This document shows positions 52,365-61,828 of a stretch of 64,000 nt of DNA, one piece after another (position 1 is the stretch's first letter; each line of letters starts with the position of its first letter). This stretch comes from Chryseobacterium aurantiacum (lineage in GTDB: Bacteria; Bacteroidota; Bacteroidia; Flavobacteriales; Weeksellaceae). The translations under genes were made by a program, and so were the position numbers. The notes under the pieces were generated by a model that worked only from the letters and a program-made list of their open reading frames with translations, did no database searches and was not told the origin of the DNA. The DNA is taken from positions 806,001 through 870,000 of the forward strand of contig NZ_PXUE01000002.1 in assembly GCF_003020585.1 (NCBI RefSeq), in the 5' to 3' direction.

Positions 52365-52994
52365 TTATCTTTTATTCAGATCACTTTTTTGATAAGCATC
52401 TACCTTTTTATAAGCATTATTCTTCTCTTTCTCTTTTTTATCAGAAATTAAGATTCCGAAAAGATGGTCAATTTCATGCTGAAAAATAACTGCGGTAAAT
52501 CCTTCCACTATTTCCGAATATCTCTGGCCTTTCAGATCTACATATTCTAATTGAATGACTTTGCTTCTATAAAACTGATCCCTAAAATCAGGAATGGAAA
52601 GATCTCCCTCCGGACCAAGGTTCTGTAAATCGGATCTCCAGACAATTACAGGATTGATAAAATATTCCAGTGGATTTCCTTCTTTATCAAAACGCTGTAC
52701 CCAGATTATTTTTCTGTTGATTCCTACCTGTGGGGCAGCAATCCCTACTCCGCCGTCCGTTGAAAGAAGGGACTCTTTCATTCTTTTTACCAAAGTTGTG
52801 GTATTGGGATCAATCGGATCAATTTCGGTGGAAAGGCTCAGTAGCGTTTTGTGTTGATGGTTATCTGTTGTCTGATAGATTGGCAATGCTGTATTTATAT
52901 CTCCCTGGTTGATAATTGAAAGTTCACCAGATGTAAGTTTTTGTGCATTGAATAATCCTATAAAAAAGATAAACAGAACGGATAATTTTTTCAT
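52365..52994 (-). CDS. Exported peptide deformylase homologue with Cys-to-Asp metal ligand
   Basis: This 209-residue protein begins with a signal peptide (MKKLSVLFIFFIGLFNAQ). The deformylase fold is recognisable: motif 1 GGVGIAAPQVG (81-91), motif 3 QHEIDHLFG with His173-Glu-x-x-His177. Motif 2, normally EGCLS with the Cys metal ligand, reads EGDLS, putting Asp131 at that position. An exported deformylase is unexpected because formyl-methionine is removed in the cytoplasm. It may act on formylated peptides outside the cytoplasm, have another amidase activity, or be inactive. A TACCTTTG -7 box (53019-53012, minus strand) lies upstream. Family assignment is firm, function is not. Confidence 0.88.
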   Translation of the reverse strand: MKKLSVLFIFFIGLFNAQKLTSGELSIINQGDINTALPIYQTTDNHQHKTLLSLSTEIDPIDPNTTTLVKRMKESLLSTDGGVGIAAPQVGINRKIIWVQRFDKEGNPLEYFINPVIVWRSDLQNLGPEGDLSIPDFRDQFYRSKVIQLEYVDLKGQRYSEIVEGFTAVIFQHEIDHLFGILISDKKEKEKNNAYKKVDAYQKSDLNKR

Positions 52995-53093
52995 ATCAAT
53001 TGAATGTAGTACAAAGGTAAAAATTGTAAGGTAAACATCAGCATTTGTTCCTATTAATTAGGCTTTGGTTAAAACCATTGGTTTTTGGGCATA

Positions 53094-53113
53094 AAAAAAC
53101 GGGCTAAAGCCCG
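53094..53113 (-). terminator. Terminator of chaN
   Basis: CGGGCT (53100-53105) pairs with AGCCCG (53108-53113) and is followed on the minus strand by a T run (53099-53093). It lies 55 bp past the chaN stop. Confidence 0.8.
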
Positions 53114-53167
53114 CTTCTATTGAATTTGATATTTTTCTGCTGAATAATTATACAGATAAATCAGCCT

Positions 53168-54040
53168 TTAAAAAGTCTTTGTCATATCACTTGGGATAAC
53201 CAGATTAAACTCTGTGGGAATATAATCTTTCGCAGGGACTTTTAATTCAGGATCTTCAGATTCAAAAACAGAGATCACGGCCATTTTCAGATTGGGGTTT
53301 TTCTGCTTGATGTACCAGTAAGTTCCTCCAAATTCTTTGCTGTGATAGTTACCGTTATAATGAATAAAGGTTTTTCCTGACTGAATATTTTTCAGGATAG
53401 ACTCTGCCATTGTTGCATCTTTTGTTGCCTGCGCTGAAATAAAGTTCATCACCTTTGTGCCCTCTGCATGATCTCCCATCATGGCTTTCATTTCCTGGTA
53501 ACCGGGAGTATCCAATGTCACTTTAATCGGTAATTGGGCAATGTATGTCTTTTCCTTTTCCGTTAATTTATTTAAGGATTCAAGACCTTCTTTAGCGGTT
53601 TGGGAAGCATATCTTCTTGGAATGTTCGTTGCTATGAAATTTAGTTTTTTGTTTTTGGCAAAATCTACCAAAGGCTTATAGTCTGTGGCATAGTTATTCC
53701 ATAAACGAGCTGAATCTTTGAGTGTCTTGGCATCAAATTTCCCGTTTAAATATTGGTTTAGCTGAGACTGATTATCTCTTTCAAACATCTCTGCTCCTAA
53801 GATAAGCTTTCCATTTTTCTTTTCATACAAAGCTTCGGTAATTTTAAGCTGAAGCCAGTGATTGATGGAACTGTTATGATTTTCTCCAAAAAAAACAACA
53901 TCATAATCAGCCAGTTCTTTAACTAATTTATCGGTCTTTACTTCTTTTCCTTTCTGATCATAAAATTGATATGCTTTAAGATTCTGCGCATGTAATGAAC
54001 AGAAACCTACAAGCAACATTGCTATGAGAATATTTTTCAT
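53168..54040 (-). CDS. ChaN family heme-binding-like protein
   Basis: This 290-residue exported protein (signal peptide MKNILIAMLLVGFCSLHAQ) has the ChaN/DUF399 fold: VVFFGENHNSSINHWLQL, GAEMFERDNQ, ATNIPRRYAS and HYNGNYHSKEFGG. ChaN homologues bind paired hemes and are iron-regulated (Campylobacter ChaN, Pseudomonas PhuW). It follows the heme uptake operon but is separated from hmuS by a terminator (54111-54148), so it has its own transcript. Confidence 0.88.
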   Translation of the reverse strand: MKNILIAMLLVGFCSLHAQNLKAYQFYDQKGKEVKTDKLVKELADYDVVFFGENHNSSINHWLQLKITEALYEKKNGKLILGAEMFERDNQSQLNQYLNGKFDAKTLKDSARLWNNYATDYKPLVDFAKNKKLNFIATNIPRRYASQTAKEGLESLNKLTEKEKTYIAQLPIKVTLDTPGYQEMKAMMGDHAEGTKVMNFISAQATKDATMAESILKNIQSGKTFIHYNGNYHSKEFGGTYWYIKQKNPNLKMAVISVFESEDPELKVPAKDYIPTEFNLVIPSDMTKTF

Positions 54041-54110
54041 ACTATATATTTAATCACAAATTAATTAATTTTAAGTAGAAAGTGAGTTTTGCTTTTCACT
54101 TTTCTACCAT

Positions 54111-54148
54111 AAAAAAGACCGCTTTGAGCTTTACAGACAAAACGGTCT
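54111..54148 (-). terminator. Terminator of the hmu operon
   Basis: AGACCG (54116-54121) pairs with CGGTCT (54143-54148), with an inner TTTG/CAAA helix, and is followed by T6 on the minus strand. It lies 20 bp past the hmuS stop. Confidence 0.8.
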
Positions 54149-54167
54149 CATTAAAATCATCTAATTA

Positions 54168-55196
54168 TTAATTATCTAGTGCTGCCACTAAATCTTTCCA
54201 TTCTTGAAGTTCCGGGATTCCTGGTTTTCTTTTTCCAAAGAACTGAACGATGAAATCACCTTCCTTATTGAATACTTCGATAGCCGTAACTTCTCCATCT
54301 TCAGTTGGTTTTTTAACGATCCATGCTTCTGCAATCTTCGTTACATCCAAATGCAGGTTGAAATCCGGATCCATTACATTGAACCACTGCTGGTGCCAAA
54401 GTGTTTTCTTTACATTTCCTGTGTGGATCTGAATAATTCCTCTGTTTCCAACGAAAACCATGATAGGAGTATTTTTTTCAGAAGCATCTTCAAGGATATT
54501 AACGACTTTAGCGTTATCAATTTTTTTAGCAAATCCTTCCGGAGCCAATCTTAATGCCTGAGTTCTGCTTACCCCATATTTTCTGGTCATCATAAAGAAA
54601 TCGTGAGTATCCTTTAATTCTGTCCATGCTTTTTTGAATCCATCAACATCTATTTCAGTATCTGCTTTTTCTGCCTGTTTTGGAGCTACTGCTTCAAAAG
54701 CAAATGCCTGGTTCTGGTCTTCTGCCTTGAATTTTTCTACAATAGCATCAAAAGCTGCTTCATTACTATTTTTTGTCAGGTAGATTTTGTGCAAAGCCAA
54801 ACCGTCTTTTCCGAAGAACTGAAGACTTTTCTTATCTCCTTCTACCACTGCAAAAGCAAATTTCCAATGGTTAAGGAAAATCCTAAGGTCAATATCTTCC
54901 CCTACGAAAAGTTGTGCATGGGGGCTGCTGAAATCTCCATTCTGATAAGTCCCTTTTCTTTCATGAACACATTCGTCATTACGGGTAAGAGCCATTACTT
55001 TTCCCAGTTGTTCTGCTTCAGTCAGAATTCCGGGAAAGTCCGGATTTAAAACTGTTACTTCATCTCCTATGCTGGTCACCAATAGTTCAGCTTCGCTTAC
55101 TCCTAATTGAGCAGCAGCATTTCTTATTCTTACATGAGGATTTTCTGCTTTCAGAGCGTCCCATTTTTCCTTTAAATCATTAACTAATGTGCTCAT
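54168..55196 (-). CDS. hmuS: Hemin-degrading factor HmuS/ChuS family
   Basis: This 342-residue cytoplasmic protein of the HmuS/HemS/ChuS family accepts imported heme and degrades or traffics it. Two repeated structural halves are visible: LKEKWDALKAENPHVRIRNAAAQLGVSEAELL with its second copy FKKAWTELKDTHDFFMMTRKYGVSRTQALRL, and paired strands ending VQFFGKRKPG. Length matches E. coli ChuS. It is the last gene before the operon terminator, 4 bp after the methyltransferase gene. Confidence 0.93.
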   Translation of the reverse strand: MSTLVNDLKEKWDALKAENPHVRIRNAAAQLGVSEAELLVTSIGDEVTVLNPDFPGILTEAEQLGKVMALTRNDECVHERKGTYQNGDFSSPHAQLFVGEDIDLRIFLNHWKFAFAVVEGDKKSLQFFGKDGLALHKIYLTKNSNEAAFDAIVEKFKAEDQNQAFAFEAVAPKQAEKADTEIDVDGFKKAWTELKDTHDFFMMTRKYGVSRTQALRLAPEGFAKKIDNAKVVNILEDASEKNTPIMVFVGNRGIIQIHTGNVKKTLWHQQWFNVMDPDFNLHLDVTKIAEAWIVKKPTEDGEVTAIEVFNKEGDFIVQFFGKRKPGIPELQEWKDLVAALDN

Positions 55197-55200
55197 TATT

Positions 55201-55851
55201 TTATTTTTTTATTGTTAAAATTGTATAGATTCTTTGTATTGTTTCGTTTCCTGTTTTACTTTTTATCTCTTCTTCTTTTTCGGAAGTTTTCATTCTTTTA
55301 AAATGGCTTTTGGAAACAAGTTCTTCCATTTCATTATTGTTGTACAGCATAAAATCATAGGCTGTAAAAGGTAATTTCTCCATGAAGTCTCTTTGTCCGA
55401 ATGTAAGAACGAATGTTCCATTGTCTTTCAAAACCCTATAGATCTCATTTAAAAACTCGACAGGATTTTCCCAAAAGTACACGGTATTGACTGTAAATAT
55501 TTTATCAAAGGTCTGATCCTGAAAAGGAAGCTTTTTCCCTTCATACAAAACAAAATCTGCCTTATTTTGAAATTCTTTGTTCAACTTTTTAGCTTCGTTG
55601 TGCATGGTTTCCGAGATATCTACTCCTGTATATTTCAGATCCTGAGCCAGATTTAAAAGACTTTTCAGATGACCTGCATTTCCATGTCCTATTTCAAGAA
55701 TATGCTGATCGTCTTCTATGAGAAGTGTTCTGATACTTTCCAGCGTCATACCGATGTTTGTGGCATTCATCATTTCACCTATTTCTATGCCTTTTTCTCC
55801 TTGGGGATTGGCAAGATTCTGTGCGAGGATTTTGAGTTCTTCTTTTTCCAT
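55201..55851 (-). CDS. Class I SAM-dependent methyltransferase in the heme operon
   Basis: This 216-residue Rossmann-fold methyltransferase has motif I ILEIGHGNAGHLKSLL, an acidic DIS in the second strand, and a motif II/post region FDKIFTVNTVYFWENPVEFL. The GHGNAGH loop is a variant of the E/D-x-G-x-G-x-G consensus with Asn. Acceptor unknown. It sits between hmuV and hmuS with 2-4 bp gaps, so it is part of the heme operon. In some anaerobes heme is opened by radical-SAM methyltransferases, but this protein lacks a CxxxCxxC motif. Confidence 0.87.
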   Translation of the reverse strand: MEKEELKILAQNLANPQGEKGIEIGEMMNATNIGMTLESIRTLLIEDDQHILEIGHGNAGHLKSLLNLAQDLKYTGVDISETMHNEAKKLNKEFQNKADFVLYEGKKLPFQDQTFDKIFTVNTVYFWENPVEFLNEIYRVLKDNGTFVLTFGQRDFMEKLPFTAYDFMLYNNNEMEELVSKSHFKRMKTSEKEEEIKSKTGNETIQRIYTILTIKK

Positions 55852-55853
55852 GG

Positions 55854-56627
55854 TTATCCAAAAATGATCATTGGGTTATTGGTAATAGGGTGTTCACAGA
55901 TGGTACAGGGAAAGTTATAGGCCTTGCTTATAATGTCTGCAGTAAAAACTTCCTCCGGGGTTCCATAGGCGGCCACCTTTCCTGATTTCATTAATAAGAT
56001 CTTGTCTGCAAATTGTGCTGCAAGATTAAGATCATGTAAAACAACAATAGCACTATTGGCTTTTTGGGTGAAATTTTTAATAATTTCCAGTGCTTTGTAC
56101 TGATGTTTTATATCCAGATTATTCAAAGGTTCATCCAGAAAAACCAGCTTATGGGTTATTTTATTCTGTAGCTGAGCCATTACTCTTGAAAGATGAACAC
56201 GTTGTTTTTCTCCTCCCGACAGTGTATTATAATCTCTGTCTTTTAGGTGAAAGATGTCTGTTTCATACATCATATTGTTCATGGCTTCCAGATCTTCTTT
56301 ACCGGGCTGTGCATCAAAGTAGGGATACCTTCCCATCATGACAACATCTTTTACCTGTAAAGGAATTTCATTGGAATTGTGCTGGGAAAACTTGGATTTA
56401 TGTTGAGATAATTCCTTTACTTCCCAAGCTGACATGGGTTTTTCTTTAAATAAAATATTGGATTTCCCCTCCTTTACTTCATTGGCCAAAATACTTAAAA
56501 GACTTGACTTTCCTGCTCCATTGGGTCCTACAATTGCTAAAAACTCTCCGTATTCTAAAGAGACATCTACACTATCAAGAATTTTAAAATCCCTGTGAAG
56601 ATAATTGATCTGATGTGCTTTTATCAT
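55854..56627 (-). CDS. hmuV: Heme ABC transporter ATP-binding protein
   Basis: This 257-residue FecE/HmuV-type ATPase powers heme or corrinoid import. Walker A is GPNGAGKSS, the signature is LSGGEKQRVHLSRVMAQ, Walker B is KLVFLDEPLNNLD, with a following switch His in VVLHDLNLA. The start overlaps the hmuU stop by one base (TAATG). Confidence 0.95.
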   Translation of the reverse strand: MIKAHQINYLHRDFKILDSVDVSLEYGEFLAIVGPNGAGKSSLLSILANEVKEGKSNILFKEKPMSAWEVKELSQHKSKFSQHNSNEIPLQVKDVVMMGRYPYFDAQPGKEDLEAMNNMMYETDIFHLKDRDYNTLSGGEKQRVHLSRVMAQLQNKITHKLVFLDEPLNNLDIKHQYKALEIIKNFTQKANSAIVVLHDLNLAAQFADKILLMKSGKVAAYGTPEEVFTADIISKAYNFPCTICEHPITNNPMIIFG

Positions 56628-57667
56628 TAGAGTGACTTTTTAAATTTAATTAAAATAGCAATAAAAATAGGTCCTCCGATTAAAGAGGTTAAAATACCAA
56701 TCGGCAGTTCCGACGGAGCCACAATGCTTCTACTGATGGTATCTGCAATTAAAAGTAAAATACTTCCCAAAACTGCTGATAACGGCAAAATAAAAACATA
56801 GTTTGATTTAAATAAAAGTCTTAAAATATAAGGTACAATAAGACCTATAAAACCAATGGTTCCTGAAAATGCTACACAGGTTCCTATCATTAAGGAGGTG
56901 ATGATTACAATCTGCTTTTTCAGTCCTTCAACGTTTATTCCTAAATGCTGTGCATCTCTTTCACCTAGCATCATGGCATTCAATGCCTTTCCTTTCGGGA
57001 GTAAGATGATATAGGAAATAATAATCACCACTGTTAAGACAATATTTTTTGTCCATGTTGCGGCTGCCAGGCTTCCCATATTCCAGAATGAAAGGTCTCT
57101 TAACTGTTCATCCTTTGAGATATAAATCAGAAATCCTGTAATTGAAAATCCGATCGACGTAATGGCTACACCACTTAACAGCATCATGACAACATTTGTT
57201 TTTCCTGCGCTTGTGGAAATTCTGTACACAAGCATCATCGCCATTAAAGCTCCCAGAAAAGCAGAAATACCTACTAATGAAAACTGGATGATCTCTGGCA
57301 GATATTGCTTGAAATAACCTCCCAAGACAATTGCAAATGCGGCTAATAGTGTTGCTCCAGATGTTAAACCTATTGCTTCCCCTGTAGCCAATGGGTTTTT
57401 AAATAACCCTTGCAATGTAGTTCCAGAAACGGCAAGCATACTTCCAATCAAAATTGCCATAATAATTCTGGATGTTCTTACCTCCCAGATCACATATTTG
57501 TCACTTAACGATAAATTGGGATCTCCTTTTATAAACTGGCCTAACACCTTGAAGGGTGATACTCCATTGAAATCATAAACGCCAATATTGAGTGCCACAA
57601 TTGCCAGAATAACCAACAATATGGCACTTATGCTAAGATAAAAGTATAGTTTACTTTGTGTTTTCAA
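56627..57667 (-). CDS. hmuU: Heme ABC transporter permease (FecCD family)
   Basis: This 346-residue inner-membrane permease has about nine to ten helices. FecCD family landmarks are VWEVRTSRIIMAILIGSMLAVSGTTLQGLFKNPLA, GDAQHLGI-like ERDAQHLGINVEGLK (the coupling region) and GTIGFIGLIVPYILRLL. It overlaps the 3' end of hmuT by 17 bp and couples to hmuV by TAATG. Confidence 0.95.
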   Translation of the reverse strand: MKTQSKLYFYLSISAILLVILAIVALNIGVYDFNGVSPFKVLGQFIKGDPNLSLSDKYVIWEVRTSRIIMAILIGSMLAVSGTTLQGLFKNPLATGEAIGLTSGATLLAAFAIVLGGYFKQYLPEIIQFSLVGISAFLGALMAMMLVYRISTSAGKTNVVMMLLSGVAITSIGFSITGFLIYISKDEQLRDLSFWNMGSLAAATWTKNIVLTVVIIISYIILLPKGKALNAMMLGERDAQHLGINVEGLKKQIVIITSLMIGTCVAFSGTIGFIGLIVPYILRLLFKSNYVFILPLSAVLGSILLLIADTISRSIVAPSELPIGILTSLIGGPIFIAILIKFKKSL

Positions 57668-58529
57668 TTAAAAGTTTGTTTAATCCTACTGCTGCTTCTC
57701 CTAGTCTCGGTCCAAAACCTGAAACTAACCCTCCATCCATTGCGATGATCTTTTTATTTTTTCCGGCATTGGTTTGTGAAACTCCCGGCATTTTAAGCGC
57801 CCCTTCGTTTCCTCCTGCTCCCTTTAATCCTGTCTCAAAGAAGAATAATACATCTGGGTTAGCCTTTACAACGGCTTCCGGAGTCAATGGTTTGAAATCC
57901 TCAAAGTCAGTTACAGCATTTTCTGCTCCTGCAAGGTTAATTAAAGATGCCATTGGTGTATTTTTACCTGCAACCATGAGCATATTTCCTCTTGCATAGA
58001 TGAATAATACCTTTGGCTTTTTAGTTAGTGGCTGTACTTGCTTTAGATCTGCATCTATTTTATCATTTAATTTTTGATAATCTGTATTTCCAATAGCCTT
58101 TGCTACGCTTTCAATAAGCTTTTTAGTCCCTTCAACGGTATATTCCTGTTTGAAAACCTCAGTTTTGATACCTGATGTTTTGATCTTTCCTAATAGTTCA
58201 GGGTTGATATCCTTGTCGGAAGCAAGAATCAAGGTAGGGCTTACCGCCATAATGGGCTCAATGGTCATTGATCTTACGTGTCCTAAATCTTTGGCTGTAG
58301 CTTTTAAGCTTTCAGGATAAGTACTGGTAACATCAGTTCCAACAATTTCTTTTTCGTGACCCAAAGCGCTTACAATTTCAGTAATACCACCGTTTAGGGT
58401 TACAATTTTATTATTGGTTTTTGGAGCTTCAGAAGAAGCTTCTGTTGTATTTTCTTTTTTAGCACCTTCTTCTTTTTTGCATGAATATACTGCTACAAGA
58501 ACAGAAGCTGCGAGGATAAATTTCTTCAT
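57651..58529 (-). CDS. hmuT: Heme ABC transporter substrate-binding lipoprotein
   Basis: This 292-residue class III periplasmic binding protein has a lipobox (VAVYSCKKE, Cys16) that tethers it to the inner membrane. Two lobes are joined by a rigid helix. VTLNGGITEIVSALGHEKEIVGTD, ILASDKDINPELL and a KVLFIYARGNMLMVAGKNTPMASLI block match HmuT. No Tyr in the usual heme-coordinating place can be assigned by eye. Confidence 0.93.
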   Translation of the reverse strand: MKKFILAASVLVAVYSCKKEEGAKKENTTEASSEAPKTNNKIVTLNGGITEIVSALGHEKEIVGTDVTSTYPESLKATAKDLGHVRSMTIEPIMAVSPTLILASDKDINPELLGKIKTSGIKTEVFKQEYTVEGTKKLIESVAKAIGNTDYQKLNDKIDADLKQVQPLTKKPKVLFIYARGNMLMVAGKNTPMASLINLAGAENAVTDFEDFKPLTPEAVVKANPDVLFFFETGLKGAGGNEGALKMPGVSQTNAGKNKKIIAMDGGLVSGFGPRLGEAAVGLNKLLIENTK

Positions 58530-58547
58530 GATATACTATTTGATTTA

Positions 58548-59681
58548 TTATAATGGGTCGAATGCAAAGCCTGTAAAACCACGTTCTCCTTTTAAATTCT
58601 TCATAGAACTGAATTTCAGCTTAAAATAAAAGCCATTCGTATCCTTCAGAATAAAGAAACGGTTTGAATATACAAATGGAACAGGATTATCCGGCGTACC
58701 AGTAGTGGTTCTCCATTTATCTCCAATGGCTCTATGATCGTTGAACACAAATTTGCTTGCGTCCACATCCTTTAATTTAAATGCGGCATATGCCTGCTCA
58801 AGATTACCCGTAACATTTACCTGATAAGCTCCTACCCCATCCAGAGTATTGGTTGTAATAAAGTCTGCATAAAAATAACTCCCGGCACTGCTTCCAGGTC
58901 CCATGAATACTTCATTGGTAAATGTTGTAAAGGCGATATCCCAGCTTTTTTTCTTAGGTTGAATCTTTGCAGGAGTACCTGTTTTAAGATTGAAAAAAGC
59001 AAAGTTATATTCAGGATCTTTTGTTATAATATGTTCTTTAATGCCATCACTTCCGGCATTCAGATCTGCATAACGAATTTTGTACCCGTTAGTGGCTCTC
59101 AGAATCTGAACTTTCTTCCATCCTCTGGGATCACCAGATAATGAAACAGAACCCGGACCGATGTTATTAGCCGAAGGAATCTCCCTTCCTAGATTAACCA
59201 GATAGATAGGATTTTCTGCATCATTTGCCTTTATGGCTTCAATTCCGGAAGTTTGATTTAAGAAGTCACCATTCGGGTTGTCTATGTACTTCATGTTTTC
59301 GGCGTCAAATGTCCCTACCTGAGCAATTTCCTTTAAGCTTTCTATGTCTGCTTCTTTTACTTTACTGATATCTGTAGCATTGGGTATTTTGATTACCGTC
59401 ATTGCCAGAGATCCGTTTATAATAACCCTGAAATCATCGCCGGTATAAAATCCAAGATCCCAGTCTGTTCGTTTATTAATGGTTTTTCTTGGTTCTTTTT
59501 CTTCTTTAACCATGTCACTCAGGTCAATCCATACCTGATTAGGTTCGGTAGCTCCTCCTATTGGCACGTTTACTGAAGAACCGGTAATAGGTGGTGCAGG
59601 AACCCTGTCCTCATCAGCAGACACACAAGACTGTGCGGCTAACATTACGGAAAGAGCGGAAAATATTTTTAAATATTTCAT
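58548..59681 (-). CDS. hmuY: HmuY family heme-binding lipoprotein
   Basis: This 377-residue outer-membrane lipoprotein has the signal peptide/lipobox MLAAQSCVSA (Cys about 19) and two HmuY-like modules. Landmarks are WIDLSDM, KRTDWDLGFYTGDDFRVIINGS, KKSWDIAFTTFTNEVFMG, and C-terminal ...FFILKDTNGFYFKLKFSSMKN. HmuY in Porphyromonas seizes heme from host proteins and passes it to HmuR, whose gene is next. It is longer than P. gingivalis HmuY (about 216 aa). Axial ligands cannot be set from sequence alone. Confidence 0.92.
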   Translation of the reverse strand: MKYLKIFSALSVMLAAQSCVSADEDRVPAPPITGSSVNVPIGGATEPNQVWIDLSDMVKEEKEPRKTINKRTDWDLGFYTGDDFRVIINGSLAMTVIKIPNATDISKVKEADIESLKEIAQVGTFDAENMKYIDNPNGDFLNQTSGIEAIKANDAENPIYLVNLGREIPSANNIGPGSVSLSGDPRGWKKVQILRATNGYKIRYADLNAGSDGIKEHIITKDPEYNFAFFNLKTGTPAKIQPKKKSWDIAFTTFTNEVFMGPGSSAGSYFYADFITTNTLDGVGAYQVNVTGNLEQAYAAFKLKDVDASKFVFNDHRAIGDKWRTTTGTPDNPVPFVYSNRFFILKDTNGFYFKLKFSSMKNLKGERGFTGFAFDPL

Positions 59682-59694
59682 AGTAACTTATTAT

Positions 59695-61809
59695 TTAAAA
59701 TTGAAATGTTAATCTGGCAAAATAACTTCTGCCATAATATAAATTCACAATACCTGTCGGAGCTGTGGTAGCATGGGCGTCTGCCTTCATAGCCGTAGAG
59801 TTGATACTGGTAACATCAAAGATGTTTTTCACTCCCGCAGAAAGTTCCAAATGGTCCTTCCAGAAAGGCTGGCTTACAATAAAGTCCATCATATGGAAAC
59901 CGTCAGTTTTTCCAAGCTTAAAACCATTTGTCTCATTTTCAAATACATATAATCTTCCTGGGCCTGTATATTTATAATAAAGAGCGAATGAAGTTCCCGG
60001 GTTTTGCAGTTTATAGTTAACCGTTGCTCCTGCCTGAGCCTGGAACTGATAATCTGTAGGTGAAGTATGATACATTGATTTCATAGCAACCGAGGTTCCT
60101 CCCAATGCCCCTCTTAAGCCAATGGCCAGCTGGTCTTTTTTGAAATCCACATTTGCTGAGAACAACATATTTCTATATTTGTCCATATTTCTAAACTGAT
60201 AGGTAGAAGGATCTTTGATAAGAAGCATTTCTATTTTGTCCCTTACATCAAGATATAATCCACTAACACTGTAGGCAATCTTCCAATCATTTCCTGTGGT
60301 AAAGTTCTGATCCCAGAATGCACCTGTAGAGAAACCTTTTTCAGGATTCAGATCAGGATTTCCCTGAATATCATGGTTAAGATTGACGAAAAATGTATAA
60401 AGCTCCTCATAGGTAGGAAAACGATTTGCTGTACCTGCAACCAATCTTAAGTTGGAGTTCTCAGAAGTTTTGTATCTCGCAGAAAGGGAATAATTAAACT
60501 GATTACTGAACTTTTCACTTACCGAAAGCCTGGCTCCTGGTCTTACAGAGAATTTATCAGAAATATTCCATTCTGCAGAAATGAAGTTTGAGTACGTGAA
60601 AAGTGTTCTTTTGATAGCCTTTGTAAAAAATTTACCGGCAATTAATGAAGCATAACCATCTGTATAATCTAACTCATATCCCAATTGAAAGTCAAAAGTT
60701 TTATTATCAAGGAAATTGCTGAACATTCCTCTTGAATACATGACATTGGTTTTATAATAAGACAGCTCTTCATCTTTGTTTATGATGGACCTGTTAGGAA
60801 TATCATAATTATAATCCTGGAACTTTCTATCCTGACTTTGGTAAGAAAAATCTCCCATATACTGAATATGTCCCAGATTGGTCTGAATATTAAACTGATG
60901 TATCCATCGGTTCGTATTATATTTTCTATCTACACTTCGGTATAAAGCTCCGCCATTTCCATCATTAAGAGGATCTACGTGTACTTCCGGATTAAAGAAA
61001 TTAAATTTCTCATTCAAATAAGAAAGCTTATAATAGAAAGAGGTTTTATTTTTTGAATATCGGATCAGAGCCGAGGCATCATACTGGTCTTTAGGATTCC
61101 ATTCGTATCCTCTTTTCATATCACGTTCTAGGTATTTATAACCCATTTTATTTCCTTCATAGCCCATAAACTGGTTATGGTTGAAGTTAATATTGGCAAA
61201 CCAGTTATCGTCGATATTATAGTCTACGTTTACATTCTGAATGTGTCTTCCGTTTCCTTTTTTCTTAATATCATAGTTGTTCCTTACAGTTTCTTCCTGA
61301 AGCGAAGCTCTTACACTGATCTTTTTTGAACTTCCTTTCTTCGTAATGATATTGATTACTCCTGCAAGTGCTCCATTTCCATATTCTACCCCCATACTTC
61401 CCTTTACTATCTCAATTCTTTCGATATTATTCAATGACAGTTTGGTAAGGTCAATATTACTCCCCAGCCCGGTATCTCCTACTACGGGAATATTATCAAT
61501 CAGGATTTTAACATAGCTGCCATCCAGCCCCATCATATTGGCGGTTGAGTTTCCGGAACGGGTATCTGGTGTGATTTGTATATTAAGACTTTGATTTAAA
61601 ACATCCGCAACATTGGTTGCAGCCATGTTTTTGATCTGCTGTGCATCTATTACTTCAACCTTATAGATAGATTTGCTGATAGATCGTTGCATGTATTGTC
61701 CTGTAATGACAACTTCTTCAATTTTCTTTTGATTAAGAGAATCCTTTGTTTGTGCATTCATCCAAAAGGCAATGGATAATGATAGAATGGAAAGCACTTT
61801 CTTCTGCAT
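59695..61809 (-). CDS. hmuR: TonB-dependent heme receptor HmuR
   Basis: This 704-residue outer-membrane receptor has a signal peptide (to about residue 20), a plug (KKIEEVVITGQYM TonB box-like start, DVLNQSLNIQITPDTRSG, NIERIEIVKGSMGVEYGNGALAGVINI) and a barrel. The NRFPTYEELY...NPDLNPEKG sequence corresponds to the FRAP/NPDL signature of heme receptors. First gene of the heme operon (hmuRYTUV-MT-hmuS). Its -7 box (61836-61829) lies beside a Fur-like site shared with the divergent T9SS gene. Confidence 0.93.
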   Translation of the reverse strand: MQKKVLSILSLSIAFWMNAQTKDSLNQKKIEEVVITGQYMQRSISKSIYKVEVIDAQQIKNMAATNVADVLNQSLNIQITPDTRSGNSTANMMGLDGSYVKILIDNIPVVGDTGLGSNIDLTKLSLNNIERIEIVKGSMGVEYGNGALAGVINIITKKGSSKKISVRASLQEETVRNNYDIKKKGNGRHIQNVNVDYNIDDNWFANINFNHNQFMGYEGNKMGYKYLERDMKRGYEWNPKDQYDASALIRYSKNKTSFYYKLSYLNEKFNFFNPEVHVDPLNDGNGGALYRSVDRKYNTNRWIHQFNIQTNLGHIQYMGDFSYQSQDRKFQDYNYDIPNRSIINKDEELSYYKTNVMYSRGMFSNFLDNKTFDFQLGYELDYTDGYASLIAGKFFTKAIKRTLFTYSNFISAEWNISDKFSVRPGARLSVSEKFSNQFNYSLSARYKTSENSNLRLVAGTANRFPTYEELYTFFVNLNHDIQGNPDLNPEKGFSTGAFWDQNFTTGNDWKIAYSVSGLYLDVRDKIEMLLIKDPSTYQFRNMDKYRNMLFSANVDFKKDQLAIGLRGALGGTSVAMKSMYHTSPTDYQFQAQAGATVNYKLQNPGTSFALYYKYTGPGRLYVFENETNGFKLGKTDGFHMMDFIVSQPFWKDHLELSAGVKNIFDVTSINSTAMKADAHATTAPTGIVNLYYGRSYFARLTFQF

Positions 61810-61828
61810 AAGGCTTTAAAATTTTCGA

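Noticed and set aside
55201..55851. Anaerobic heme-degrading radical-SAM methyltransferase
   Set aside because: The protein is a class I Rossmann methyltransferase with no CxxxCxxC cluster motif.
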